Made by a program: the position numbers and the translations under genes. A stretch of DNA of 64,000 nucleotides from the NCBI RefSeq assembly GCF_003480315.1, contig NZ_QUIV01000003.1:62001-126000 (forward strand). The letters are read 5' to 3'. Each line of letters opens with the position of its first letter. Position 1 is the first letter of the stretch. Below are positions 54,715-62,984 of the stretch, piece by piece. Source of the DNA: Clostridium sp. AM33-3. Its GTDB lineage: Bacteria; Bacillota; Clostridia; Lachnospirales; Lachnospiraceae. The notes below the pieces were generated by a model that saw only the letters and a program-made list of their open reading frames with translations, searched no databases and was not told the DNA's origin.

Positions 54715-54796
54715 AGATACATAAAACCCCTTATTCTGTAATGGATGTCCTGATTATATTCATTCTAACACAAAATAAGGCTGAAATAAACAAACA

Positions 54797-54822
54797 AAAA
54801 GCACGCCTGGCAGCGTGCTTTC
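54797..54822 (-). terminator. Terminator of the YesN-type regulator operon
   Basis: AAAGCACGC (54798-54806) and GCGTGCTTT (54813-54821) with a six-base loop; on the minus strand followed by TTGTTTGTTT. Confidence 0.8.
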
Positions 54823-54893
54823 CGTTTAGGAGTTGAGTTTCTGATTTCACGGGTCAGATGAAACCAGACGAAATGTATAGAATATTCACATGT

Positions 54894-54934
54894 AGTTAGT
54901 TGCGGCTAACTGTCATTATATTAGCATATGCTAA
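54894..54934 (-). promoter_or_regulatory. Promoter with two DtxR/Fur-like dyads and no gene behind it
   Basis: On the minus strand a perfect TATAAT (54920-54915) lies next to the palindrome TTAGCATATGCTAA (54934-54921) and before a second dyad AGTTAG-TTGCGG-CTAACT (54911-54894). TTGCAA about 20 bases upstream could be a -35 box. The arrangement resembles an iron-regulated promoter. The transcript would run only about 90 bases to the terminator at 54797-54822, with no reading frame. Confidence 0.5.
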
Positions 54935-54973
54935 CTGTTTTTGCAAGCCCTTTTTTCAAATTTTTTTAATTTT

Positions 54974-55735
54974 TTATCTGCTGCGGTCCTGGTATTCAGA
55001 CGGAGAGATTCCGATCAGCTTCTTAAACTGGGCGCTGAAATAGGCTGTGTCGGAATATCCTACCTGCTCTGCCACTTCGTAAACCTTCACACGGCAATCC
55101 TTCAGCAGGGACATGGCTTTTTTCATGCGATACCGCGTTAAATAGCTGGTGAAGGTATAGTCCGTTTCCTTTTTGAACACACGGCTTAAATACCCTTCGC
55201 TGATTTCCAGTTCTCCTGCCACGGTACTGATATTGATATCCTCCCGGAAGTGTTCCCGGATCAGCTGTACAGCCTGCTCTACGTATTTATTCTTCGTATT
55301 TTTCACCGGATTTAACCGGAACACCGGCATATCCTGCTCCTTCGCCGCTTTTGACTCCAGCGCCTCTTCCTGCCCCTGAATACGGCGCACCACAAGCTCC
55401 AGTTCACCGTCTTTGAGCGGCTTCAGCAGATAGTCACTGACACCAAGGCGAAGCGCGCTCTGGGCATACTTGAAGTCGCTGTAGGCCGTCAGGATGATAA
55501 ATTTTGCCTGGCAGCCATTTTCCCGCAGCTTCGCGATCATCTCCACGCCATCCATGCGGGGCATCTTCACATCTGTCACCACAATATCCGGCGACAGGCG
55601 TTCCACCAAAGCTGCGCCCTCCTCCCCATTGGCCGCTTCTCCCACGACGACACAGCCCAGGGCAGACCAGTCAATGGTCAGGATAATGCCCTTGCGGGCC
55701 ATTGTCTCATCTTCCACCACTACTACTCTATTCAT
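54974..55735 (-). CDS. YesN-type response regulator with AraC DNA-binding domain
   Basis: A 253-residue regulator. Receiver domain (1-120) with VVVEDETMARKG, phosphorylated Asp in IVVTDVKMPRMDG (about residue 55) and the Lys in YLLKPL. A short linker leads to a double helix-turn-helix of AraC type (INISTVAGELEISEGYLSRVF, VYEVAEQVGYSDTAYFSAQFK). It overlaps the end of the YesM-type kinase gene by eight bases, so the two form a pair. The likely target is the transport operon encoded upstream. In Staphylococcus the HptR regulator of this type activates hexose-phosphate uptake. Confidence 0.94.
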   Translation of the reverse strand: MNRVVVVEDETMARKGIILTIDWSALGCVVVGEAANGEEGAALVERLSPDIVVTDVKMPRMDGVEMIAKLRENGCQAKFIILTAYSDFKYAQSALRLGVSDYLLKPLKDGELELVVRRIQGQEEALESKAAKEQDMPVFRLNPVKNTKNKYVEQAVQLIREHFREDINISTVAGELEISEGYLSRVFKKETDYTFTSYLTRYRMKKAMSLLKDCRVKVYEVAEQVGYSDTAYFSAQFKKLIGISPSEYQDRSR

Positions 55736-57398
55736 GTTCCACTTCCTTCCAAAATGGCAGCCTCAGCGTCACAGTAGTGCCGTCTTCCGCCACTTCCGCA
55801 TGCATACCGTACTCCTCTCCATAGTAAATCTTTAAAATCTGGATCACATTGAAAAGGCCCAGATGTCCATCCCGCTTTGCCGGTGCCGGGCTGTTGATCC
55901 AGTCCACCATATCCCGGCTCATGCCGCAGCCATCATCCGTCACGGAAATGCTTAAAGCACCGTCCTTCTGGGCCGCGTAAATACAGATATAGCCATTATC
56001 ACATCCATCCAGGCCATGAATGATGGCATTTTCGACCAGCGGCTGCAGAATCATTTTGGGGATCATGCTTTCTTCCAGAAGATCTGGAATTTCTGTTTCA
56101 TAGAGGAACCTTCCGCTGAACCGGATCTTCTGGATGCGGATATAGCTGTCTATGGTATCCAGCTCCTCCCTCAGGGTGATGAATGGCTTGCTGGAAATGC
56201 TTTTTCTTAAGATTACTGCCAGGTTTTCCGCCAGCACCGCAATCTCCGGGATCTGATTGATCTTGGCATTCCACTTAATGGTATCCAGTGTGTTATACAA
56301 AAAATGCGGATTTAACTGTGTCTGATACAGGCGCAGGGTCGTCTCATTTAAATCCTTCTGCTGCTGCACCTTCTCCTCCAGGTATGTTTTCAGATCACGT
56401 ACCATACCGTTAAAGCTGTCTGTCAGCCTTCCCAGTTCATCGGTACGGGTACTGTTGACACGGATGTTTAAATCTCCTGCCTTAACCTTTTCCATGGCCT
56501 TATCCAGCTGGCTGACCGGCTTTACAATATTCCGGGTCAGCGCGCCGGAGATCATCATGGACAGGACCAGGCTCAGCAGGGACATGGCCAGGACCACCGT
56601 TCCCATCGTCTGCATGGCCGGGGAACTGATGGGCGCCTGACGGCACAGGATCACATAAAACCCACGCTCCGGTTCCTGCATCCACAAATACTGTGTGTCT
56701 TCCTCCTCATTCATGTTGGTCTCATCATAGTCTGATCTGGAACAGTACAGAAGCCGCTTATGGGAATCCAGAAGCCAGATGGTATCTGTCTGGGAATAGA
56801 AGCCGCTGAAAACATTATCAAAATTTTCCCGGGTAAAATCCAGCACCAGATATCCGGTCCTGGCTCCGCCGGGATTTTCTATCGCGTAAGCCCCCTGCAT
56901 CAGCACACGGTCATCATTCAGTGTCAGGTATGGATCTGTGCGGTACCAGGTCATGCCCGCCTGTCCGGATGCTTTCTTTAAAATACCCCAATACACAGGC
57001 AGAGAATCTGCCCGCGACAGTGTATCCGTGGTAAACCGCAGCTTTCCGCCCACATCGTACACACTGATCTGGGCATGTCCGTAGATTTCCTGCGAAGCCT
57101 GATATAAAGAAACGTACATGCCCCGCTGCATTTCTATCGTAGTGGTATCGATCATATAGCGGGACACGGTACCGTTCCTTGTAAGTTCCCGGCACGCTTC
57201 CTCACAGTCATCCAGAAGCGCTGCAAAACGGCTGCGGATCTCCGTAATCTGCCGGTTCGCCTCCTGCTCACTCTGGCGGTTCAGGGAAGCTGTAAACAGC
57301 CGCACCATGACCACGCTGGTTAACAGAAGCGGAACCAGTGTTACCAGAAAGCAGGCCAGAAAAACCTGGTCCCGGAACGAAAGGGTTTTATGCTTCAT
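55728..57398 (-). CDS. YesM-type sensor histidine kinase
   Basis: A 556-residue membrane kinase starting MKHKTLSFRDQVF; GGAGGGCGGAGC lies in front and the start codon overlaps the stop of the binding protein gene (ATGA). Helices at about 12-32 and 268-292 frame a large extracellular sensor. HAMP (GALTRNIVKPVSQLDKAMEK), then the His_kinase domain with QLNPHFLYNTLDTIKWNAK, and the ATPase domain (LVENAIIHGLDG, VTDDGCGMSRDM). The binding protein gene before and the YesN regulator after make a three-gene signalling unit in the manner of HptA-HptS-HptR. Confidence 0.93.
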   Translation of the reverse strand: MKHKTLSFRDQVFLACFLVTLVPLLLTSVVMVRLFTASLNRQSEQEANRQITEIRSRFAALLDDCEEACRELTRNGTVSRYMIDTTTIEMQRGMYVSLYQASQEIYGHAQISVYDVGGKLRFTTDTLSRADSLPVYWGILKKASGQAGMTWYRTDPYLTLNDDRVLMQGAYAIENPGGARTGYLVLDFTRENFDNVFSGFYSQTDTIWLLDSHKRLLYCSRSDYDETNMNEEEDTQYLWMQEPERGFYVILCRQAPISSPAMQTMGTVVLAMSLLSLVLSMMISGALTRNIVKPVSQLDKAMEKVKAGDLNIRVNSTRTDELGRLTDSFNGMVRDLKTYLEEKVQQQKDLNETTLRLYQTQLNPHFLYNTLDTIKWNAKINQIPEIAVLAENLAVILRKSISSKPFITLREELDTIDSYIRIQKIRFSGRFLYETEIPDLLEESMIPKMILQPLVENAIIHGLDGCDNGYICIYAAQKDGALSISVTDDGCGMSRDMVDWINSPAPAKRDGHLGLFNVIQILKIYYGEEYGMHAEVAEDGTTVTLRLPFWKEVEHE

Positions 57399-58447
57399 GC
57401 TCCGCCCTCCCTTCCGTCTGCCTGCTGCCACAACATGTCTGCCTGCTGTTTTGCTTCCGAAAGCTCAGCCTTTCCTGCCTCCGGAAGCGGCAGCTTTTCC
57501 ATCGGATCCATGCCTTTTTCCGCAGCTGTGTCCGTCCGCACGGAACGGCGGTTCCGGCTCACTGCCATGATCTTCTGCGCGTCACGGCTGACCGTAAAAT
57601 CCAGAAAGGCCAGGGCTTCTTCTTTATGGCTGCTTCCGGCGCGGACTGCCGTACCGTCCAGCACTATCGCAGTTCCCTCCTCAGGATAAATATAATCCAC
57701 ATCGGCTCCGCCGCTGCGAAGCGTCTGAGCCGCCGCCTCCGTGGTCACACCAACCGAATAACGCCCGTCCAGGATCCCCTCATTGACCTGCTCCACGCTT
57801 TTTAAGACCTCATAATTCAGATTTTCCGCCAGTTTTCCAATATAATCCTCACCGCTCTGACTGCCAAGCATGGCTGCCGCAAGTGCCAGGGCAGAAACAT
57901 CAGACTGCTCCGGATCCGCAAAGGCCACACGCCCCTGCCACCGGGGCTCCAGCAAACTCTCCCAGCCCACCGGAAGCTCCCTGTAGGTCACCACATTGGT
58001 GTTGTACATGATTACCAGCGGCAATACTGAAAAACCGGTCCAGAAATGGTCCGGTGACACATACCGGCTGTCCAGCATTTTGGCCTCACTGCTCTCACAG
58101 GGAAACCACAGCTCTTTATATTCATCCAGAAGTTCTGTGTTCACGCCAAAGGCCAGATCCCATTCTGCCGGCTGATCCGGTCCGCGCTTTCCATCTCCGT
58201 TTCGCTCTGTCTGTTCCTGCGCAAGCCAGGTCCGGATCTCTTCCGATGTTCCCGCCTGCACTTCAACTATCAGACCGGTACGCTCTTCAAATTCCTTTAC
58301 CACCGGCTCATAAACCGGAAGCTCCAGATCCGTACAGACCACCAGATCTGCCTGCCGCGTAAGCGGCGGCTCCGTCCTGCGCCCGCAGCCGGAAATAAAG
58401 ACTGCCAAAACGAACAACGCCGTTTTTCTAAAGTTTCTGCTTTTCAT
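57395..58447 (-). CDS. Substrate-binding lipoprotein of a sensory unit (HptA/AfuA-like)
   Basis: A 350-residue lipoprotein, start MKSRNFRKTALFVLAVFISG with a lipobox ending VFISGC. The body is a ferric/thiamine/phosphorylated-compound type binding protein (LVVCTDLELPVYEPVVKEFEE, WDLAFGVNTELLDEYKEL, GRVAFADPEQSDVSALALAA, HKEEALAFLDFTVSRDAQKI). No ABC subunits follow; instead YesM and YesN genes do, so it probably senses the ligand for the kinase. It and the transporter's own binding protein at the edge of the window belong to the same family, so they may bind the same ligand. Confidence 0.85.
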   Translation of the reverse strand: MKSRNFRKTALFVLAVFISGCGRRTEPPLTRQADLVVCTDLELPVYEPVVKEFEERTGLIVEVQAGTSEEIRTWLAQEQTERNGDGKRGPDQPAEWDLAFGVNTELLDEYKELWFPCESSEAKMLDSRYVSPDHFWTGFSVLPLVIMYNTNVVTYRELPVGWESLLEPRWQGRVAFADPEQSDVSALALAAAMLGSQSGEDYIGKLAENLNYEVLKSVEQVNEGILDGRYSVGVTTEAAAQTLRSGGADVDYIYPEEGTAIVLDGTAVRAGSSHKEEALAFLDFTVSRDAQKIMAVSRNRRSVRTDTAAEKGMDPMEKLPLPEAGKAELSEAKQQADMLWQQADGREGGA

Positions 58448-58610
58448 CCAGTCATTCCCCTCAAAATTCAGCCATTTCAAAACAAAAAATCCCCGTTCTC
58501 CGGACTTCTGCCATTTTCGTGACTTCATGGATTTCCCGTATCTTCACTGATACGGCCTTATCACTATATTATAGCAGAAATCCCGGAAAAACGGAGATTT
58601 TGCAGGACAT

Positions 58611-60050
58611 TTACAGTCCCAAAAACTTCTCAAATACTTCACAGAGCAGCACAGCCTCATGCTCCGTCTGCATCTCGCAGAAGATGCGAAGCAGCGGTTC
58701 CGTTCCGGAAAACCGGGCGCTGACCCAGCCTCCATTTTTTAAGTAAACCTTGCAGCCGTCCATGTAGGAAACATGATCAATCTCAAATGGGATCTCCGGC
58801 AATGCCTGGTCCATCATCAGGGTCTTGTGGATGCGTTCCTTTTCCTCTGCCGTGAAACGGTACGCGCGCTCTTCCATGTGGATCTCGCCGTACTCCTTGC
58901 GGATGTCCTCAGCAATCTCAGAAAGCTTCTTGCCGCTGACTGCCATCATCTCCACCAGAAGGGAAGCCGCGTAAATACCATCCTTGCCATGGATATGGCC
59001 CTTTACTGTCAGACCGCCGGAGGATTCGCCGCCAATGATAGCATCGGTCTCCTGCATCTTTGCGGAAATATACTTAAAGCCCACCGGCACCTCATAGCAT
59101 TTCTGGCCGAAGCTCTCTGCCACCTTGTCCAGCACATGGGTAGTAGACAGGTTGCGCACCGCCGGGCCGCGCCAGCCGCGGTATTTCAGCAGATAATAAT
59201 ACAGCATGACCAGAATGGTATTTGCGTGAAGGTAATGTCCCTTATCATCAATCACACCCAAACGGTCCGCATCACCATCGGTGGCAATACCGATGTCACA
59301 GTATCGGTCCAGCACATAATTCTGGAGGCTGCGCAGCGTGCTTTCTGTCGGAGCCGGCATCTTGCCGCCAAACAGCGTATCATGCTGGGAATTGATAGTC
59401 TCAACAGTGCAGCGGGCAATGGAAAGGATCGTACAGAGCGCCGTCAGGCTCACACCGTACATCGGATCAATGGCAATACGCAGGTCGCGCTCCCGGATGG
59501 CATCCAGATTGATAAGGGAAATGATGTTGTCCAGATACTCATTCATCGGGTTCATCTCCACCACCCGGCCGCTCTTCACCAGTTCCTGGTATGCATGCGG
59601 CGGCATCTGTCCGTTCTCCTCCGGATCCGGCACGTAGAGTTTCTCTGCCTGCTCCAGATATTTCTCAATATCTGCTGTCTGATGTTCGTCTGCGTCGCGG
59701 CCGCCTCTTGTGAATACCTTGATACCGTTGTAGATAGCCGGATTGTGACTGGCTGTTACCATCATGCCATAGCTGAGATCATGCTTCATCACATAGAACA
59801 TGATGAGCGGGGTCGGGGAACTGCGGTCCACAAACAGCACCCTGATTCCCTGCTGCCCCAATATTTCACAGGACCAGATAACAGCCTCTTTGGAAAGGAA
59901 ACGCCGGTCATAACCGATCACCACCGGCTTGTCCTCCACATGCTCTGCCTTGATTTTCAAAGACATGGCCAGTGCAAGCTTCTGAATGTTTTCTTTCGTA
60001 AACTCTTCGCCAATGATGGCTCTCCAGCCACCAGTGCCAAATTTTATCAT
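58611..60050 (-). CDS. Phosphohexomutase (phosphoglucomutase/phosphomannomutase family)
   Basis: A 479-residue enzyme, start MIKFGTGGWRAIIGEEF after GAGAGG and seven bases. The phosphoserine loop is MVTASHNPAIYNGIK (Ser about 98), the metal site is GIATDGDADRLGVIDDKG, and the sugar-binding loop is GGESSGGL. The C-terminal phosphate loop is RFSGTEPLLRIFCE. It interconverts hexose 1- and 6-phosphates. It lies between the transporter permease gene and the sensory binding protein gene on one strand. This links the locus to phosphorylated sugars. Exact sugar unknown. Confidence 0.9.
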   Translation of the reverse strand: MIKFGTGGWRAIIGEEFTKENIQKLALAMSLKIKAEHVEDKPVVIGYDRRFLSKEAVIWSCEILGQQGIRVLFVDRSSPTPLIMFYVMKHDLSYGMMVTASHNPAIYNGIKVFTRGGRDADEHQTADIEKYLEQAEKLYVPDPEENGQMPPHAYQELVKSGRVVEMNPMNEYLDNIISLINLDAIRERDLRIAIDPMYGVSLTALCTILSIARCTVETINSQHDTLFGGKMPAPTESTLRSLQNYVLDRYCDIGIATDGDADRLGVIDDKGHYLHANTILVMLYYYLLKYRGWRGPAVRNLSTTHVLDKVAESFGQKCYEVPVGFKYISAKMQETDAIIGGESSGGLTVKGHIHGKDGIYAASLLVEMMAVSGKKLSEIAEDIRKEYGEIHMEERAYRFTAEEKERIHKTLMMDQALPEIPFEIDHVSYMDGCKVYLKNGGWVSARFSGTEPLLRIFCEMQTEHEAVLLCEVFEKFLGL

Positions 60051-60119
60051 AACCACACCTCTCTTTTATAAGAGCTCCGGCGGCCTCTCAGACCGCCGAA
60101 CGCTGTAGCTGTTTCCGGA

Positions 60120-61772
60120 TCAGACAACCGATACCCTGCCCTTGCTGACTTTCAGGAAAATCAGCAGGGAAATCACAGTGCTGACCGTCAGGATGGAGGC
60201 CAGCGCTGCCGCGGTACCGAAGCTGTTTCGTACCACCTCCGTGTAGATCGCAACAGAAATCGTGCTGGTCTTGCCGCCATACAGCATAACGCTGGAGGAC
60301 AGCTCATTGATACAGGTGATCCAGCTTAAGATCGCGCCGGAGAGAACTCCCGGTGCCATCAGTCTGGCAGTCACATTTACAAAGGTCTTCATCGGGGATA
60401 CACCCAGGCTGATGGAAGCCTCTTCCACGCTCACATCCATCTGCTGCAGGAATGCACTGCCGGAACGGACGGTATAAGGCAGCTTGCGGACAATAAACGC
60501 AATGATCATGATCATAGCGGTACCGGTCAAGATCACCGGCTGTTTGTTGAAGGCAACGATCAGGCTGATACCGAGGACAGCGCCCGGAATGACAAACGGG
60601 AACATGATCAGAAGATCCATGAGCTGGCCAGCCAGCCCTTTCTGGCGCACGACGATGTAAGAGATCAGCATGCCCAGGATGATAATGAACACGATCGCGA
60701 TCGAGGAGAATACGAAGGTGTTGCGGATATTGGTCCACAGACGGTTGAAGATCGTTGCATAGCTGTCCAGACTGAAGCCCTTCTGGAATCCGGTAAAATC
60801 ACATTTGATAAAGCTGCTGACGATCACCACGATCTGCGGCATAATACCGATCAGAGTAACGAGCAGTACCGGCAGGGTAACCAGGAAACGCTTTCCACCG
60901 TGAAGAACTTCTTCCTTCGGCGGGCGCATGGCAGTCATCACATAGTTTTTGCGGCTCACGAAATATTTCTGAACCAGAAGAACAGTGGTGGAGCAGAGTA
61001 CTACCACAACAGAAAGGGCACTTGCCAGATGGGCATTTCCTCCGATCTCACTCATGTACTCATTGTATACAAGAACCGGAAGAACCATATAGCCCTCGCC
61101 GATCAGCATCGGGGTGCCGAAGTCTGCCAGGCTGGTCATGAATACCATGATCGCGCCTGCCGCGATGGACGGAGCCACAACCGGAAGGGTAATGGTTAAG
61201 AGACGGCGCAGCTTGTTGCTGCCCAGGTTCTCTGCCGCTTCCTCAATGCTGGAGTCAATGCTTCCCATGGCACCTGATGTATACAGATACACGTATGGGA
61301 AAAGCTTAAACGTAAATACCAGGATGATTCCCAGCTTGCCGTAAATACTCGGCAGATGGATCCCGATATTGGCAAACAGCCTTGTCACAAAACCTGCACG
61401 GCCAAACAGCATGATCCAGCTGTAGGCACCGATGAACGGCGGGCTCATCAGACTCATGATAATAAAAATATGAATGAAGCTCTTGCCAAATACATTATAG
61501 CGGGACATGATATATGCGATCGGGACTCCTACCAGAAGCGTGGTGCAGGTGGTCACAATCGATACAAACAGGCTTCGTCCCAGCGCCGAATAGTAATATT
61601 TCTTCGTAAAAAACCGGATGTAGTTTTCAAAGGTGAATCCGGCCGTCTTGTTGGAAAAGAAGCTTCGGGTGATCAGGGTGCAAAACGGATAGATCAAAAA
61701 GATCAGCATAAATCCGATCACTACCACCTTGACCCAGAACCAGAAATCCAGTTTTTTCCGGGATGTTACCAT
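60120..61772 (-). CDS. Fused ABC-transporter permease, FbpB/AfuB type
   Basis: A 550-residue permease composed of two halves, each with about six helices and one coupling loop (EEAAENLGSNKLRRLLTITLP in the first, EEASISLGVSPMKTFVNVTARL in the second). This double-length form is typical of ferric iron (FbpB), thiamine (ThiP) and hexose-phosphate (AfuB) transporters. The start overlaps the ATPase gene's stop by seven bases. The family has been named for iron, but AfuABC moves sugar phosphates. Confidence 0.9.
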   Translation of the reverse strand: MVTSRKKLDFWFWVKVVVIGFMLIFLIYPFCTLITRSFFSNKTAGFTFENYIRFFTKKYYYSALGRSLFVSIVTTCTTLLVGVPIAYIMSRYNVFGKSFIHIFIIMSLMSPPFIGAYSWIMLFGRAGFVTRLFANIGIHLPSIYGKLGIILVFTFKLFPYVYLYTSGAMGSIDSSIEEAAENLGSNKLRRLLTITLPVVAPSIAAGAIMVFMTSLADFGTPMLIGEGYMVLPVLVYNEYMSEIGGNAHLASALSVVVVLCSTTVLLVQKYFVSRKNYVMTAMRPPKEEVLHGGKRFLVTLPVLLVTLIGIMPQIVVIVSSFIKCDFTGFQKGFSLDSYATIFNRLWTNIRNTFVFSSIAIVFIIILGMLISYIVVRQKGLAGQLMDLLIMFPFVIPGAVLGISLIVAFNKQPVILTGTAMIMIIAFIVRKLPYTVRSGSAFLQQMDVSVEEASISLGVSPMKTFVNVTARLMAPGVLSGAILSWITCINELSSSVMLYGGKTSTISVAIYTEVVRNSFGTAAALASILTVSTVISLLIFLKVSKGRVSVV

Positions 61773-62851
61773 GAAATCACCTCCTGGGTTGCCGCATCGT
61801 ATACGCCCACTGCGTTGATGTCAAAGTTGACCTTCACCTGCTCGCCATCCGGGCGCACCATCTGCACATCCTTGGTGTACTCGTTGAGCTGCAGGGTCTG
61901 TCCGTTGTTCAGCTCAATCTCATACTCAATGAAATCGCCCAGGAAGGTGGACATCACGATCCTGCCCGGAAGTCCGTTTTCCTTGTCAAAGAACAGCTGC
62001 TCCGGTCTTGCGGAAATGATGCCCTTGCCGGTAAATGGCTTTTTTAACTTACAGGTGATGCTGCACTCATCCTTGACATTTAAAACCGCCGCCTCCGGAT
62101 TTTTGCCATCCACCTCACACTCCACAAAGTTAGACACGCCGATAAATCCGGCTACAAAGGTGTTTTCCGGTTTCTTGTAAATGGCTTCCGGCGTTCCCAC
62201 CTGCATGATATTGCCTTCTTTCATGACGGCAATCCGATCCGAAATAGCCAGTGCTTCCTCCTGGTCATGGGTAACGTAAATGGTAGTAATGCCGAGTCTT
62301 CTCTGCAGCTTCTTGATGGCGGTCCGCATCTGCACGCGGAGCTTCGCGTCCAGGTTGGAAAGCGGCTCATCCATTAAAAGAACGCCCGGCTCAATCACAA
62401 AGGCTCTGGCCAGTGCCACACGCTGCTGCTGGCCTCCGGAAAGCTCGTTCGGCTTTCGGTCCTTTAACTGGCCGATCTGGACCAGTTCCAGTGCCTCTTC
62501 CACCTTGCCCGGTATCTGATCCTTCGGACATTTCTTTGCTTTCAGTCCGTATGCCACGTTCTCTGCTACCGTCAGATGCGGAAAGATCGCATAATTCTGG
62601 AATACCATGCCAATATCACGCTTATGCGCTTCCAGATTGTTGATGACCTTGTCATCGAAACAGATCTCACCACCGTCCACGCTGTTAAATCCCGCGATCA
62701 TACGAAGCAGGGTGGTCTTTCCACAGCCGGAAGGTCCAAGCAGGGTAAAGAACTCACCCGGCCGGATTTCCAGGTCCACTCCATTTAACGCAGTGAAATT
62801 CCCGTATTTTTTTACGGCTTTTTTTATGATAACTGCATGACTCATATTCAT
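61766..62851 (-). CDS. ABC-transporter ATP-binding subunit, FbpC/AfuC type
   Basis: A 361-residue ATPase. Walker A GPSGCGKTT (about 39-47), Q-loop FQNYAIFPHLTVAENV, signature LSGGQQQRVALARAF and Walker B LLMDEPLSNLDA. A C-terminal regulatory TOBE-like region (about 245-361) contains ISARPEQLFFDKENG. The subunit drives the fused permease encoded right after it. Confidence 0.92.
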   Translation of the reverse strand: MNMSHAVIIKKAVKKYGNFTALNGVDLEIRPGEFFTLLGPSGCGKTTLLRMIAGFNSVDGGEICFDDKVINNLEAHKRDIGMVFQNYAIFPHLTVAENVAYGLKAKKCPKDQIPGKVEEALELVQIGQLKDRKPNELSGGQQQRVALARAFVIEPGVLLMDEPLSNLDAKLRVQMRTAIKKLQRRLGITTIYVTHDQEEALAISDRIAVMKEGNIMQVGTPEAIYKKPENTFVAGFIGVSNFVECEVDGKNPEAAVLNVKDECSITCKLKKPFTGKGIISARPEQLFFDKENGLPGRIVMSTFLGDFIEYEIELNNGQTLQLNEYTKDVQMVRPDGEQVKVNFDINAVGVYDAATQEVISW

Positions 62852-62872
62852 TCCTCCATTCCTTCATAACCG

Positions 62873-62910
62873 AAAAGGCTGCCCGCCCGCTTGGGGCAAG
62901 GCAGTCTTTC
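62873..62910 (-). terminator. Hairpin between binding protein and ATPase genes
   Basis: AAGGCTGCC (62875-62883) pairs with GGCAGTCTT (62900-62908) apart from one mismatch. On the minus strand the stem ends in CCTTTTCGG. Such a hairpin behind a binding-protein gene can lower expression of the membrane subunits. Confidence 0.55.
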
Positions 62911-62984
62911 CGTTTTCGCTCAGCTGTTTACTTGCTGTATCTCACGATTCAGTGTTTGCATTTTCTTTGCCGGTGTTCTTAAAA

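Noticed and set aside
58773..60071. Long plus-strand open frame (432 codons)
   Set aside because: It is the mirror of the phosphohexomutase gene; the sense protein has complete active-site motifs, the antisense product none.
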